Part shown: piece by piece, positions 48,650 to 57,289 of the stretch | Layout: each line of letters begins with the position of its first letter | Position numbering within the stretch: the stretch's first letter is position 1 | Origin: Streptomyces graminofaciens | Lineage (GTDB): Bacteria; Actinomycetota; Actinomycetes; Streptomycetales; Streptomycetaceae | Direction of reading: 5' to 3' | Assembly: GCF_030294945.1 (NCBI RefSeq) | Contig: NZ_AP018448.1 | Coordinates: forward strand, 1,426,001 to 1,490,000 | Length of the DNA: 64,000 nt | Program-made: the position numbers and the translations under genes | The notes under the pieces: model-generated | The model's database searches: none | The model's input: only the letters and a program-made list of their open reading frames with translations | Told to the model about the DNA's origin: nothing

Positions 48650-50989
48650 TCAGCCGACCTGTAGGGCTTGTTCGGCCCAGATGGTCTTGCCCGTGGCGGT
48701 CTGCCGGGTGCCCCAGCCCTGGGTGAGCTGGGCGACCATGTGCAGCCCTCGGCCGCCCTCGTCGTACGTGCGGGCCCGGCGCAGGTGCGGGGCGGTGCTG
48801 CTGGCGTCGGACACCTCGCAGATCAGGGTGCGGTCCCTGATGAGACGCAGGCCGATGGGTACGTCGCCGTAGCGGATGGCGTTGGTGACCAGTTCGCTCA
48901 CGACCAGTTCCGTGACGAACCGCGCGTCGTCCAGCCCCCACTTCTCCAGCTGCCGGGTTGCCTGGGCGCGGGCGTCGGCGACGATCGCGGGGTCGGAGGG
49001 CAGGGCCCAGGCGGCGACCTGGTCGGCGTGCAGGGCTCGGGTGCGGGCGAGGAGGAGGGCAACGTCGTCGGCGGGGGTGGCGGGCAGCATGGCCTTGAGG
49101 ATGCTGTCGCAGGTGAACTCGAGCGACGGCACCGGCTCCGCGAGGGCCTCGCAGAGCCGGTCGATGCCGAAGGTGATGTCGTGGTCGCGGGCCTCGATCA
49201 GGCCGTCCGTGTAGAAGGCGAGGACACTGCCCTCGGGCAGTTCGAGTTCGGTGGCCTCGAAGGGCAGACCGCCGACGCCCAGCAGCGGGCCCGGGGTGAG
49301 CCGGACCATGCTGACCGTGCCGTCGGGGAACAGCACGGCGGGGGGCACATGGCCGGCGCTGGCGAAGGTACAGATACGCGAGACCGGGTCGTAGACGGCG
49401 TACAGACAGGTCGCTCCGATCTCACCGGTGGCCGACTCGTCGGCGGCCACGCCGTCGTCCGAGGTCAGATGGGCGACGAGGTCGTCGAGGTGGGTGAGCA
49501 GTTCGTCCGGGGGGAGGTCCACGTCGGCGAGGGTGCGCACGGCGGTGCGCAGCCGTCCCATGGTGGCGGAGGCGTGGATGCCGTGACCGACGACGTCGCC
49601 GACGACCAGGGCGGCGCGGGTGCCCGAGAGGGGGACGACGTCGAACCAGTCGCCGCCCACGCCGGCGGCCGTGCCGGCGGGGAGATAGCGGTAGGCGACC
49701 TCGACGGCCGCTTGTCTGGGCAGGTCGCGGGGGAGCAGGCTGCGCTGGAGGGTGAGGGCGTTGGCGCGTTCGCGGGTGTAGCGGCGTGCGTTGTCCATGC
49801 CGACGGCCGCGCGGCCCGCGAGTTCCGAGGCGAGGATCACGTCGTCCTGCTCGTACGGCTTCGAGCCGCCGCGGCGGGCGAAGACCACGACCCCGAGGGT
49901 GAGGCCCCGGGCGCGCAGCGGGGCGGCGATGACCGAGTGGAAGCCGTGCTCCTCCACACGGGCGGACCGCGCCATGTCCCCGGCGATCCAGCGCGCGAAG
50001 CCGGGGTCGGCCGTGCCGCTGAGCACAGGGTGCCCGTCGGCCAGGGAGCGCGCGGGCGGTGAGTAAGGCGGATAGGTGTCGGCCTCGCCGAGGGGGACGA
50101 CGGCTTCCGGCACGCCCTCGATGGAGGACTGGTGTGCGATGCGGCGCAGTACGACTGCGGCCTCGACGGTCCGCAGGACCGGTTCCTCGCCGCGGGTCAC
50201 GGAGTCGAGGAGGTCCACGCTGACGAAGTCGGCGAGCCGGGGCACGGCCAGGTCGGCGAGTTCCTGGGCGGTGCGCGTGACGTTGAGGGTGGTGCCGAGG
50301 CGGGTGCCCGCCTCGTTGAGGAGCGCCAGCCGTTCCTCGGCCAGGTGCTGTTCGCTGCTGTCGAAGGTCGCCGTGCCCACCCCGACGACCCGGCCGGAGG
50401 CGGGGTCCCTTACGGGCCACAGTTCGACGATCCAGGCCCGCCCGCGGCCGGACTCCGTGGCCTGGCCGATGAACTCGTAGCGCGTCGGTTCGCCCTCCTC
50501 GGCGACCTGGCGGACGCACTCCAGGAACCCCGCGTCGCCGCGGCCCCTGCCGGAGCGTGTCTGGGGGACGGGGACGGTGGAGAGCGCGACCGACGACTGG
50601 GCGAAGGCCCACTCCACCATCCTGCGGTCGTGCTCCCGCTCGGCCGCGCCCGTGGTGGCGGTCAGGACGAACGCCTGGACCGTACCGTCGCCGTCCAGTG
50701 AGGGGCTCGCGCGCAGGGTCGCCTCGACGCGGTGGCCGTCCTTGTGGCGCAGCGCCACCGTGCCACTCCATTCCTCGGCCGTGACCGGGGCGAACCCGAT
50801 CGCGTCGGTGGACTCCGGGGCGAGGAGGAGATCGGTGGCGGATCGGCCCACGATCTCGGGGGCCCGGTGGCCCAGCAGCCGCCGGGCCTCCTCACTCCAC
50901 CCGGTGACGACACCTTCAAGGCTGACCGTTGCCGTTGCTGCATCCATTGACCACCCACTGCGACCAGGGCCCTGATCAGAAGCGGTCAT
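48650..50989 (-). CDS. PAS-GAF-PP2C (SpoIIE) phosphatase fused to an anti-sigma-type kinase (779 aa)
   Basis: Domains in order: PAS (~20-125), second PAS-like region (~125-215), GAF (~235-400), SpoIIE/RsbU-type PP2C phosphatase (~415-630; GVGGDWFDVVPLSG, VVGDVVGHGIHASATMG, FYTDGLIEARDHD) and a C-terminal HATPase_c_2 kinase domain (~650-775; ELVTNAIRYG, EVSDASS, EGGRGLHMV). Such proteins control partner-switching of anti-sigma factor antagonists. No sigma or STAS gene is adjacent. The phosphatase and kinase in one chain can set the phosphorylation state of the same antagonist. Confidence 0.9.
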   Translation of the reverse strand: MTASDQGPGRSGWSMDAATATVSLEGVVTGWSEEARRLLGHRAPEIVGRSATDLLLAPESTDAIGFAPVTAEEWSGTVALRHKDGHRVEATLRASPSLDGDGTVQAFVLTATTGAAEREHDRRMVEWAFAQSSVALSTVPVPQTRSGRGRGDAGFLECVRQVAEEGEPTRYEFIGQATESGRGRAWIVELWPVRDPASGRVVGVGTATFDSSEQHLAEERLALLNEAGTRLGTTLNVTRTAQELADLAVPRLADFVSVDLLDSVTRGEEPVLRTVEAAVVLRRIAHQSSIEGVPEAVVPLGEADTYPPYSPPARSLADGHPVLSGTADPGFARWIAGDMARSARVEEHGFHSVIAAPLRARGLTLGVVVFARRGGSKPYEQDDVILASELAGRAAVGMDNARRYTRERANALTLQRSLLPRDLPRQAAVEVAYRYLPAGTAAGVGGDWFDVVPLSGTRAALVVGDVVGHGIHASATMGRLRTAVRTLADVDLPPDELLTHLDDLVAHLTSDDGVAADESATGEIGATCLYAVYDPVSRICTFASAGHVPPAVLFPDGTVSMVRLTPGPLLGVGGLPFEATELELPEGSVLAFYTDGLIEARDHDITFGIDRLCEALAEPVPSLEFTCDSILKAMLPATPADDVALLLARTRALHADQVAAWALPSDPAIVADARAQATRQLEKWGLDDARFVTELVVSELVTNAIRYGDVPIGLRLIRDRTLICEVSDASSTAPHLRRARTYDEGGRGLHMVAQLTQGWGTRQTATGKTIWAEQALQVG

Positions 50990-51112
50990 TCCCGCTCACT
51001 TCACGCCGGTGATGTCACTCACTGTCCCAGCCTGCCCGTGGAGGACGAAACAGACAAGTCGGTCCTGTAGCGTGTCGACGCGCATCGCGCCCATGGCCCC
51101 GTCGCTCGTGGG

Positions 51113-52342
51113 TCACAGCCGGATGATGACGAGGGCAGTGTCGTCGGTGGCGCCGCCGGCCGGGAGCAGGTCACGCAGGAGGGCGTCGGCGAGGGGCTCC
51201 AGGACGACGCCGCGGTGGCGGGTGAGGGCGTCGGCGAGACGGGCGAGCCCGGCGTCGATGTCCTCGTCCCGGCGTTCGATCAGCCCGTCCGTGTAGAGGA
51301 CCAGGGTGTCGCCCTCGGCGAAGTCGACGGTTGCCTGTGGCCGGGGGGTGTGTTCCGGGCGTGCGCCGAGCGGCGGATCGGTGGCCTGGTCGAGGAAGAC
51401 GACCCGGCCGTCGCGGCACAGCAGCGCGGGCGGCAGATGACCGGCGCTGCTGTAGACGATCGTGTGGGTGTCCCAGTCGATCCGGGTCTGGACGACGGTG
51501 GTGTTCTCCGCGCCGTCGACGGAGCGGGCGTACAGACCGAGGGCGTCCAGCGCCTCGGCGGGGCCGTCCGCCACGAGGGACGCGGCGCCGAGCGCGCTGC
51601 GCAGCTGGCCCATGACTCCGGCGGCGGCCAGCCCGTGCCCGACGACATCGCCCACGGCTACGCCTATACGGTCGCCGCCGGACAGGTCGACCAGGTCGTA
51701 CCAGTCGCCGCACACGTTCAGCGCGCCCGTGGCCGGCTGGTAGCGCACAGCCGCGCGATGGTGCCTTACAGGGCTGGGCGCGGGGAGCATGGCCTGCTGC
51801 AGGGCGAGGGCGACCTCGCGTTCCCGGGCGTGCGCCTCGCGCAGGCGTTCGTTGACCTCCTGCAGCTCACGGGCGCGGGTGTACAGCTCGGCCTCCAGGA
51901 CGCGGTCCCGGTCGCCGAGCGGGCGGGAGCGGGCGCGGATCAGCTCGGTGACCTCCTCCACCCGGTGGATCACCAGCACCACCTTCCCGTCGGGGCCGAC
52001 GACGGGGGCGTTCACCGGGCTCCAGTACCGCTCCTCCCACTCCCCCGGCCGCTCCGTCGACTGCACGTCGTACCGCTGCAGGGCCATCGCGTCGCGCTCG
52101 CCGGCGCCCACCACCCGCTCCAGGGAGGACGCGAGGTTCCGCATCCCGCTTCCGCCGGGGTCGTCGGGGTTCTCGGGGAACACGTCGAAGAGGTACCGGC
52201 CGATCACCTGCTCGCGGGTGCGCCCCGCCACCCGCAGGAACTCCTCGTTGGCGTCCGCGTACACGAGTTCGGGTGTCAGCAACGCCACCATGCCGGGCAG
52301 GGCCTGGAAGACCTCCGCGTAGTCGATCGCCGTATCAGCCAT
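51113..52342 (-). CDS. PAS-PP2C (RsbU/SpoIIE-type) phosphatase (409 aa)
   Basis: A PAS domain (~10-140; GMVALLTPELVYADANEEFL) is followed by a coiled-coil linker (ELQEVNERLREAHARERE) and a PP2C domain (~170-405; NVCGDWYDLVDLSGGD, VAVGDVVGHGLAAAGVMGQL, DGLIERRDEDID, GGATDDTALVIIRL). All acidic metal-binding positions seem present. The neighbouring PP2C-kinase gene lies 123 bp downstream, so the two may be co-regulated. Confidence 0.9.
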   Translation of the reverse strand: MADTAIDYAEVFQALPGMVALLTPELVYADANEEFLRVAGRTREQVIGRYLFDVFPENPDDPGGSGMRNLASSLERVVGAGERDAMALQRYDVQSTERPGEWEERYWSPVNAPVVGPDGKVVLVIHRVEEVTELIRARSRPLGDRDRVLEAELYTRARELQEVNERLREAHAREREVALALQQAMLPAPSPVRHHRAAVRYQPATGALNVCGDWYDLVDLSGGDRIGVAVGDVVGHGLAAAGVMGQLRSALGAASLVADGPAEALDALGLYARSVDGAENTTVVQTRIDWDTHTIVYSSAGHLPPALLCRDGRVVFLDQATDPPLGARPEHTPRPQATVDFAEGDTLVLYTDGLIERRDEDIDAGLARLADALTRHRGVVLEPLADALLRDLLPAGGATDDTALVIIRL

Positions 52343-52520
52343 GCTGCGCCGCCTCAGCGTCCGTCGCCGTTCTGTGAACCCACCATACGAGCCGGAACCG
52401 GACAGGGCGCGGACCGTGCGGCCAGGAGAACGGCAGGTCACACTACGTGCACGGTCACGGAGCGCAGAGTCGCCGCGGCGGTGCCGGGCCGGGTCGATGC
52501 GCGGCACCGGCCGGCCGAGT

Positions 52521-53030
52521 TCACCGGGTCCGGAGCAGGATGTCGCGCATCGACCCCATGCCGTACTTGTCCTCCCGGCTGGACAGCTCCGCCACCTCGC
52601 GCAGAAGTGGCTCGATGTCGACCCCCGCGTCGCAGGCCTCCGCGCACAGGTCGTGCAGGGTGAGCAGTTCGTCGCGGGTGTCCGAGCCCTGGTCGACGAT
52701 CGACATGTGCAGCAGGCGCTGCCGGAATCCCTCGGGGGTGGGTTCGAAGGGCAGGTGCACGGCCCAGCGGAACGCAGTGCGGTGGGCGAGGAGGGCGCGG
52801 ACGGACGCGCGCAGCGGCTCGTCGCCGTGTTCGTAGGCGCTGAGCAGGGCCCGCAGCGCGGCCTCGGCCTCCGTCCGGACGCCCGCCTCGTCCATCGGGG
52901 CGGGTCTCAGCCGCATCTTCTCCGCCCAGTCGGGATCGCTGACGTCCACCGGCCGCTCCGCGATCGGGCGGAGAGCGGTGTCGACCCGGGTGACGGCCGC
53001 TTCGATCCCCTCGATGTCCTCGATCCTCAT
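52521..53030 (-). CDS. Conserved hypothetical protein, last gene of the polysaccharide operon (169 aa)
   Basis: A strong site AAGGAGGGG precedes MRIEDIEGIEAAVTRVDTAL. The protein is acidic and helical, with SAYEHGDEPLRASVRALLAH, AFRWAVHLPFEP and a conserved end, EDKYGMGSMRDILLRTR. It lies 11 bp after the GH114 gene, so it is probably co-transcribed. Function unknown. Confidence 0.65.
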   Translation of the reverse strand: MRIEDIEGIEAAVTRVDTALRPIAERPVDVSDPDWAEKMRLRPAPMDEAGVRTEAEAALRALLSAYEHGDEPLRASVRALLAHRTAFRWAVHLPFEPTPEGFRQRLLHMSIVDQGSDTRDELLTLHDLCAEACDAGVDIEPLLREVAELSSREDKYGMGSMRDILLRTR

Positions 53031-53041
53031 GAACCCCTCCT

Positions 53042-53863
53042 TCAGCAGGGTTGGCGCCACACCCCGAGTTCCAGACGTTTGACCATCGACGAAAGTCCCA
53101 GGCGGCGGGACTCCGCGCAGAAGCTACTCCTCGGCTCCTTGTACTCGACGTGGAACACCGCCTTTCCGGCCTCGACGAACGGACTCAGCTCGGCGCACTC
53201 GTCGTACTGGGCGCACTCCTCGTTGACCGCGAAGTCGAAGTCGGCCACGAGCTGGGGGATCTGCGGGAGGTCGTTCTTCAGGCCCACCGACAGTCCGCGC
53301 GCGTGGGCGATCTCGGCGATCATGCGGTTGTACCTCAGCTGGTCGCGCGCGGTGAGCGGGAAGCCGGTGTCGTTGCCGTAGCCCTCGACGAGGTCGGGCT
53401 CCACCGCGTCGAAGCCCTTGTCCCGGCACATGTCGAAACGCCGCTCCATGATCGGTCGCAGCACGGAGAGTTCGCGGATGTCCAGCCATCGCTCCCCCGC
53501 CCAGCCGTCGGGTTCGCCGAGCACCGAGCGCGGGAAGTCGTCCTTGTCGGGCCGGTAGTCCTCCCAGGCGCCGACGTTGATGTAGCAGATGACCTTGCGG
53601 CCGTCGCGGTGCAGCCGGGCCACGTCCGCCGCGGTGTTCTCGAAGCCGTCGATGTCGTAGACGGGTACGTCCACCGACGGGTCGACCTTGCTGCTGAGCT
53701 GCCACTGCCAGGCGAGACCCGGCTTCGGCTTCCACCGGGCCGCGGTGGCCGCCGGGGAAGGGGAGCCGCTCGGGCCGCCGGATCCGCCCGTGCCGCTCGA
53801 ACAGCCCGCCAGCAGCGCAACGGCCAGCAGGGTTCCGCACACCAGTGCCGTGCTCCTCTTCAT
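53042..53863 (-). CDS. GH114-type endo-alpha-1,4-galactosaminidase lipoprotein (273 aa)
   Basis: The lipobox is LLAGC (Cys ~21) after a short signal, then a Ser/Gly linker. The GH114 barrel follows: WQWQLSSKVDPSVDVPVYDI, VICYINVGAWEDYRPD, WLDIRELSVLRPIMERRFDM, GFDAVEPDLVEGYGNDTG and GLKNDLPQIPQLVADFDFAV. The family (fungal Ega3, domain of bacterial PelA) cleaves alpha-1,4-linked galactosamine polymers. A surface-anchored form could trim or recycle the polymer made by this operon. The start overlaps the Spherulin-4 gene by ATGA. Confidence 0.85.
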   Translation of the reverse strand: MKRSTALVCGTLLAVALLAGCSSGTGGSGGPSGSPSPAATAARWKPKPGLAWQWQLSSKVDPSVDVPVYDIDGFENTAADVARLHRDGRKVICYINVGAWEDYRPDKDDFPRSVLGEPDGWAGERWLDIRELSVLRPIMERRFDMCRDKGFDAVEPDLVEGYGNDTGFPLTARDQLRYNRMIAEIAHARGLSVGLKNDLPQIPQLVADFDFAVNEECAQYDECAELSPFVEAGKAVFHVEYKEPRSSFCAESRRLGLSSMVKRLELGVWRQPC

Positions 53864-54525
53864 CGCTCCGCCGTCCCGGTCAGCGCGGGCGTCAACTCGG
53901 CCCAGGGATTGGGTGGTTCACCCGTGACGGGGCCGCACACCGCCGCGCCGCGCTCGTGCGCGGTGCGGACGGCGAGCGGGACGAGCGCCTCGGGCACGCC
54001 GTACACGAGGTGGCACAGTGCCTCAGGTGGATGCCGGTCGGTCCAGGCCGGTCTGCTGAACGCCGAGACGTACGTCGACCAGTGGCCCTCGAAGGTGACG
54101 GTCAGGTCGGCGAGGCGGGCGTACCCCGGCGCCGGATGGACGCCGGGGTTGAGGACGACCGTCCCGGCGCCGAGTCCGCGCACGGCCTTGACCAGGCGGC
54201 GGCAGGCCGACAACCCCTCCGGTGTCGCCGTCACCCGGTCGAGGAAGCAGCCGTCGGCCGCGTACCACTCCTGGTGTCGGCGCAACTCGTCGGCGATCTC
54301 GGCGCGGTCGCGCACCCCGTAGTCGGTGTCGACGTAGCCGAGCAGCCGCGCCCCGGCCTCGCGGAGGGCACCGGCCGCCGCCGTGAACGCGGGGTCGGGG
54401 CTCTCGCCCGGCCCGTTCGCGGGGTTGAGGATCACCCCGTAGGTGCGGTCGGCGGCGGTGATCAGGCGGTGCCAGGCGCCCGGGTCCTCGGCCGGGTGGA
54501 CGTAGAGCGGAATCAGCAGGCTCAC
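53860..54525 (-). CDS. Spherulin-4 / GH135-like protein (221 aa)
   Basis: The sequence matches the Spherulin-4 pattern: LLIPLYVHPAEDPGAWHRLI, GVILNPANGPGESPDPAFTA, ARLLGYVDTDYGVRDRAEIA, YAADGCFLDRVT. In Aspergillus the Spherulin-4 enzyme Sph3 (GH135) hydrolyses alpha-1,4-GalNAc in galactosaminogalactan and is needed for its synthesis. There is no signal peptide from this GTG start, so here it may act in the cytoplasm or reach the surface by another route. GTGA overlap with the upstream epimerase-like gene. Confidence 0.8.
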   Translation of the reverse strand: MSLLIPLYVHPAEDPGAWHRLITAADRTYGVILNPANGPGESPDPAFTAAAGALREAGARLLGYVDTDYGVRDRAEIADELRRHQEWYAADGCFLDRVTATPEGLSACRRLVKAVRGLGAGTVVLNPGVHPAPGYARLADLTVTFEGHWSTYVSAFSRPAWTDRHPPEALCHLVYGVPEALVPLAVRTAHERGAAVCGPVTGEPPNPWAELTPALTGTAER

Positions 54526-55433
54526 GGCGAACCGTCGCCTTCCCCCACGGAGCGCCACAGCGCGGCCACGGCGTCGTCGACGGTGTGGGCCGGGCGCCAG
54601 CCGAGGGCCGCCTCGGCGGCGGTGATGTCGGAGCACTGCCAGGAGACCTCTGCCGAGCGGACCGAGGCCGAGCCTCCCGCGTTCTCCTGGATCCGTCCCC
54701 GAAAGCCGGCCTTGTCGGCGAGGCCGCGGACGAGTTCGCGCACCTGGACCGCCTGCCCCCCACTGATGTTGAGGACGGGGGGCAGCGGGCCGGAGGCCGT
54801 GACCGCGAGGACCACCGCCCGGGCCACATCGCGGACGTCGACGAAGTCGCGGTAGGCGGACAGGTCGCCGAGGCGCAGCACGGCGGCCGGGTCGGAGCCG
54901 GTCGCGCGCAGCAGTCCGGCGATGCGGCCGGGCAGACCGGTGGCCGGTGCCCCCGGCCCGACCGGGTTGCCGACGCGCAGGACGACAGCGTCGAGGCCGG
55001 AGGAGGCGACGGCGACCGTGCCGGCGAGTTTGGTCGCGCCGTACGGGCCGACCGGGCGGACGGCCGCCGACTCCGTCACCCGGACGTCCGGGACGCCGGG
55101 GCCGTACTCGGCGGCCGAGCCCAGATGGACCAGCCGGGCGGCGGGTGCCGCCTGGCGCAGCGCCGCGCACAGCACGGCGGGGCCTCTGGCGTTGACCTCG
55201 GCGAGGGTGACGGCGTCGCCGCCGGTGGCGCCGGCGCAGTTGATGACGGTGTCGGGGGCGGCCGACGCGAGGGTCTTCGCCAGTTCTTCGGGGTGGACCG
55301 AGGCCAGGTCGACGGGGAACTCGGCGGCGGGCGCGCGCCCGCCGCCGAGGACCAGCGCGCCCGGCAGGGCGCGCAGTCGCTCGGCGATGTGGGCGCCCAG
55401 ATAGCCGGTGCCGCCCAGGACGAGAATGCGCAT
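54522..55433 (-). CDS. SDR-type NAD-dependent sugar epimerase/reductase (303 aa)
   Basis: A Rossmann motif MRILVLGGTGYLGAHIAERL begins the protein and the SDR catalytic set is VHLGSAAEYG (Ser), then YGATKLAG (Y-x-x-x-K). DFVDVRDVARAVVLAV is typical of extended SDRs such as GalE/RmlD-like enzymes. It would epimerise, dehydrate or reduce a nucleotide sugar for the polymer. The precise reaction is not resolved. The frame above Met 55433 belongs to the next gene's shadow. Confidence 0.8.
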   Translation of the reverse strand: MRILVLGGTGYLGAHIAERLRALPGALVLGGGRAPAAEFPVDLASVHPEELAKTLASAAPDTVINCAGATGGDAVTLAEVNARGPAVLCAALRQAAPAARLVHLGSAAEYGPGVPDVRVTESAAVRPVGPYGATKLAGTVAVASSGLDAVVLRVGNPVGPGAPATGLPGRIAGLLRATGSDPAAVLRLGDLSAYRDFVDVRDVARAVVLAVTASGPLPPVLNISGGQAVQVRELVRGLADKAGFRGRIQENAGGSASVRSAEVSWQCSDITAAEAALGWRPAHTVDDAVAALWRSVGEGDGSP

Positions 55434-55440
55434 GTGGTGC

Positions 55441-56154
55441 TCAGGCCCCCTTGAGCAGAAGCGACTTTCGGGTGGTGAACTCGGCGTTGGCCTGGTCGTA
55501 GTCGTCGGGGCGGCCGATGTCCAGCCAGTACCCGTCGAACTCGTAGGCATGTGGCTGGTTGTCGGCCCTCAGCAGATCGAGGACCAGTTCGTCGAAGCCC
55601 AGCGGCAGTCCGGGTGTGTAGCCGTCCAGGGTCGAGCGGGACAGGCCGTAGACGCCCATGGAGACGTGGTAGTCCATGCTGGGTTTCTCGGTGAACGCGA
55701 CGACCTTGTTGGTGTCGGTGGTCAGCACACCGAAGTCGATGTGGACCTTGCGGGCGTAGGTGGCGATGGTCAGCGGGGCGCCCGAGGCGCGGTGCTGGTG
55801 CAGGACGTCGGCGTAGTCGAGGTCAGTGAGGACGTCACCGTTCATGACCAGGAACGTCTCGGGCAGCCGGTCGCGCAGGTTGAGCAGCGGGCCCATGGTG
55901 CCGAGCGGGCTGTCCTCGGTGGCGTAGTCGACGGTCAGGCCCCACTGGGAGCCGTCGCCGACGTAGGCGCGGATGATCTCGCCGAGGTGGCCGATGGCAA
56001 TGGTGCAGCTGGTGAAGCCGGCCGCGGACAGCTGGCGGAGCACGATCTCCAGGATGGCGTGCTGGTCGCCGATGGGCACGAGCGGCTTGGGCAGCGCGGT
56101 GGTGTAGGGCCGCAGCCGGACACCCTTGCCTCCCGCCAGGATCACTGCGTGCAT
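55441..56154 (-). CDS. NDP-sugar nucleotidyltransferase (237 aa)
   Basis: The signature MHAVILAGGKGVRLRPYTTA is followed by LPKPLVPIGD (the pyrophosphorylase Lys) and FLVMNGDVLTDLDYADV (metal-binding Asp). Shorter than RmlA, like GCD1/HddC-type enzymes. It would activate a sugar-1-phosphate to an NDP-sugar precursor. Located between the two SDR genes, with gaps of 7 and 43 bp. Confidence 0.85.
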   Translation of the reverse strand: MHAVILAGGKGVRLRPYTTALPKPLVPIGDQHAILEIVLRQLSAAGFTSCTIAIGHLGEIIRAYVGDGSQWGLTVDYATEDSPLGTMGPLLNLRDRLPETFLVMNGDVLTDLDYADVLHQHRASGAPLTIATYARKVHIDFGVLTTDTNKVVAFTEKPSMDYHVSMGVYGLSRSTLDGYTPGLPLGFDELVLDLLRADNQPHAYEFDGYWLDIGRPDDYDQANAEFTTRKSLLLKGA

Positions 56155-56197
56155 GGGACTCCTCTTCGTACTCGGATGAAGGGTCGTGTCGGGCGGG

Positions 56198-57199
56198 TCA
56201 GATGTTGTAGATGCCGGTCTTGTAGCGGGCCAGGTTGGCCGGGTCGCGGAAGAACTCAACGGTGTGCGCGAGCCCCTCCTCCAGGGAGTGGGCGGGCTGC
56301 CAGTCGGTGGCGGCGGCGAGCCGGGTCGCGTCCGCGACCAGCCGCATCACCTCGGAGCCCGCGGGCCGGATGCGTGTCTCGTCCTCGCGGACGTCGAGTT
56401 CGGTGTCCATGACCTTGCCGATCAGCGCGACGAGGTCGCCGACCGAGATCTCCCCGCCGGTACCGGCGTTGAAGGTGCGTCCGACGACCTGCTCGGCGGG
56501 CGCGGTGCCGACCGCGAGGAACGCCTGTGCGGTGTCCTTGACGAAGGTGAAGTCCCGCGTGGGGCGCAGATCGCCGAGGGTGATGGTGCGCTCCCCCGCC
56601 GCGACCTGGCCGATGACGGTGGGGATGACCGCGCGCATCGACTGGCGCGGCCCGAAGGTGTTGAACGGCCGCAGGGTGACGACCGGGGTGCCGAAGCTGG
56701 CGTGGTAGCTGTCGGCCAGCCGGTCCCCGCCCGCCTTCGAGGCGGCGTACGGGGACTGGGTGTTGATGGGGTGGTCCTCGGTGATCGGTACGGTCTGCGC
56801 GGTGCCGTACGTCTCGCTGGTGGAGGTGTGCACCAGCCGGGGCGTGCCGAGGGCGCGGACGGTCTCCAGCACGTTGAGGGTGCCGGTGACGTTGGTGTCC
56901 ACATAGCTGTGGGGCGCCTGGTAGGAGTACGGGATCGCGATGAGCGCGGCCAGGTGGTAGGCGGTGTCGGCGCCTTCGAGGAGACCGCGCACGGAACCGG
57001 GGTCGCGGACGTCACCGAGGACGATCTCCACGTGGTCGAGGACGTCCGGCCGGAGGGTCTCCAGCCAGCCGTACGAGGAGAAGGAGTTGTACTGGGCCAT
57101 GGCCCGCACCCGGTGTCCGGAGGCGACGAGTGCCTCGGTGAGGTGCGAGCCGATGAAGCCCTCGGCTCCGGTGACGGCGGCGAGCGGTGCGGAGGTCAA
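56198..57199 (-). CDS. SDR nucleotide-sugar 4,6-dehydratase/epimerase, LegB-like (333 aa)
   Basis: A Rossmann motif AAVTGAEGFIGSHLTEALVA is followed by RVRAMAQYNSFSSYGWLETL, a hallmark of LegB-type 4,6-dehydratases. The catalytic set is STSETYG and YAASKAGGD. I chose a TTG start at 57199 with AAGGA upstream because residues encoded before it look untranslated; the nearest ATG is at 57262. It would make a 4-keto or epimerised amino sugar nucleotide. Confidence 0.8.
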   Translation of the reverse strand: MTSAPLAAVTGAEGFIGSHLTEALVASGHRVRAMAQYNSFSSYGWLETLRPDVLDHVEIVLGDVRDPGSVRGLLEGADTAYHLAALIAIPYSYQAPHSYVDTNVTGTLNVLETVRALGTPRLVHTSTSETYGTAQTVPITEDHPINTQSPYAASKAGGDRLADSYHASFGTPVVTLRPFNTFGPRQSMRAVIPTVIGQVAAGERTITLGDLRPTRDFTFVKDTAQAFLAVGTAPAEQVVGRTFNAGTGGEISVGDLVALIGKVMDTELDVREDETRIRPAGSEVMRLVADATRLAAATDWQPAHSLEEGLAHTVEFFRDPANLARYKTGIYNI

Positions 57200-57289
57200 C
57201 TGGTGGGTCCTTCCGGTCGGTTGGATGTCGGGGTGATCAGCGGTGGATCGGTGATGGATCACTGCGGGATCGTTGATCTCGGGGAGAGT

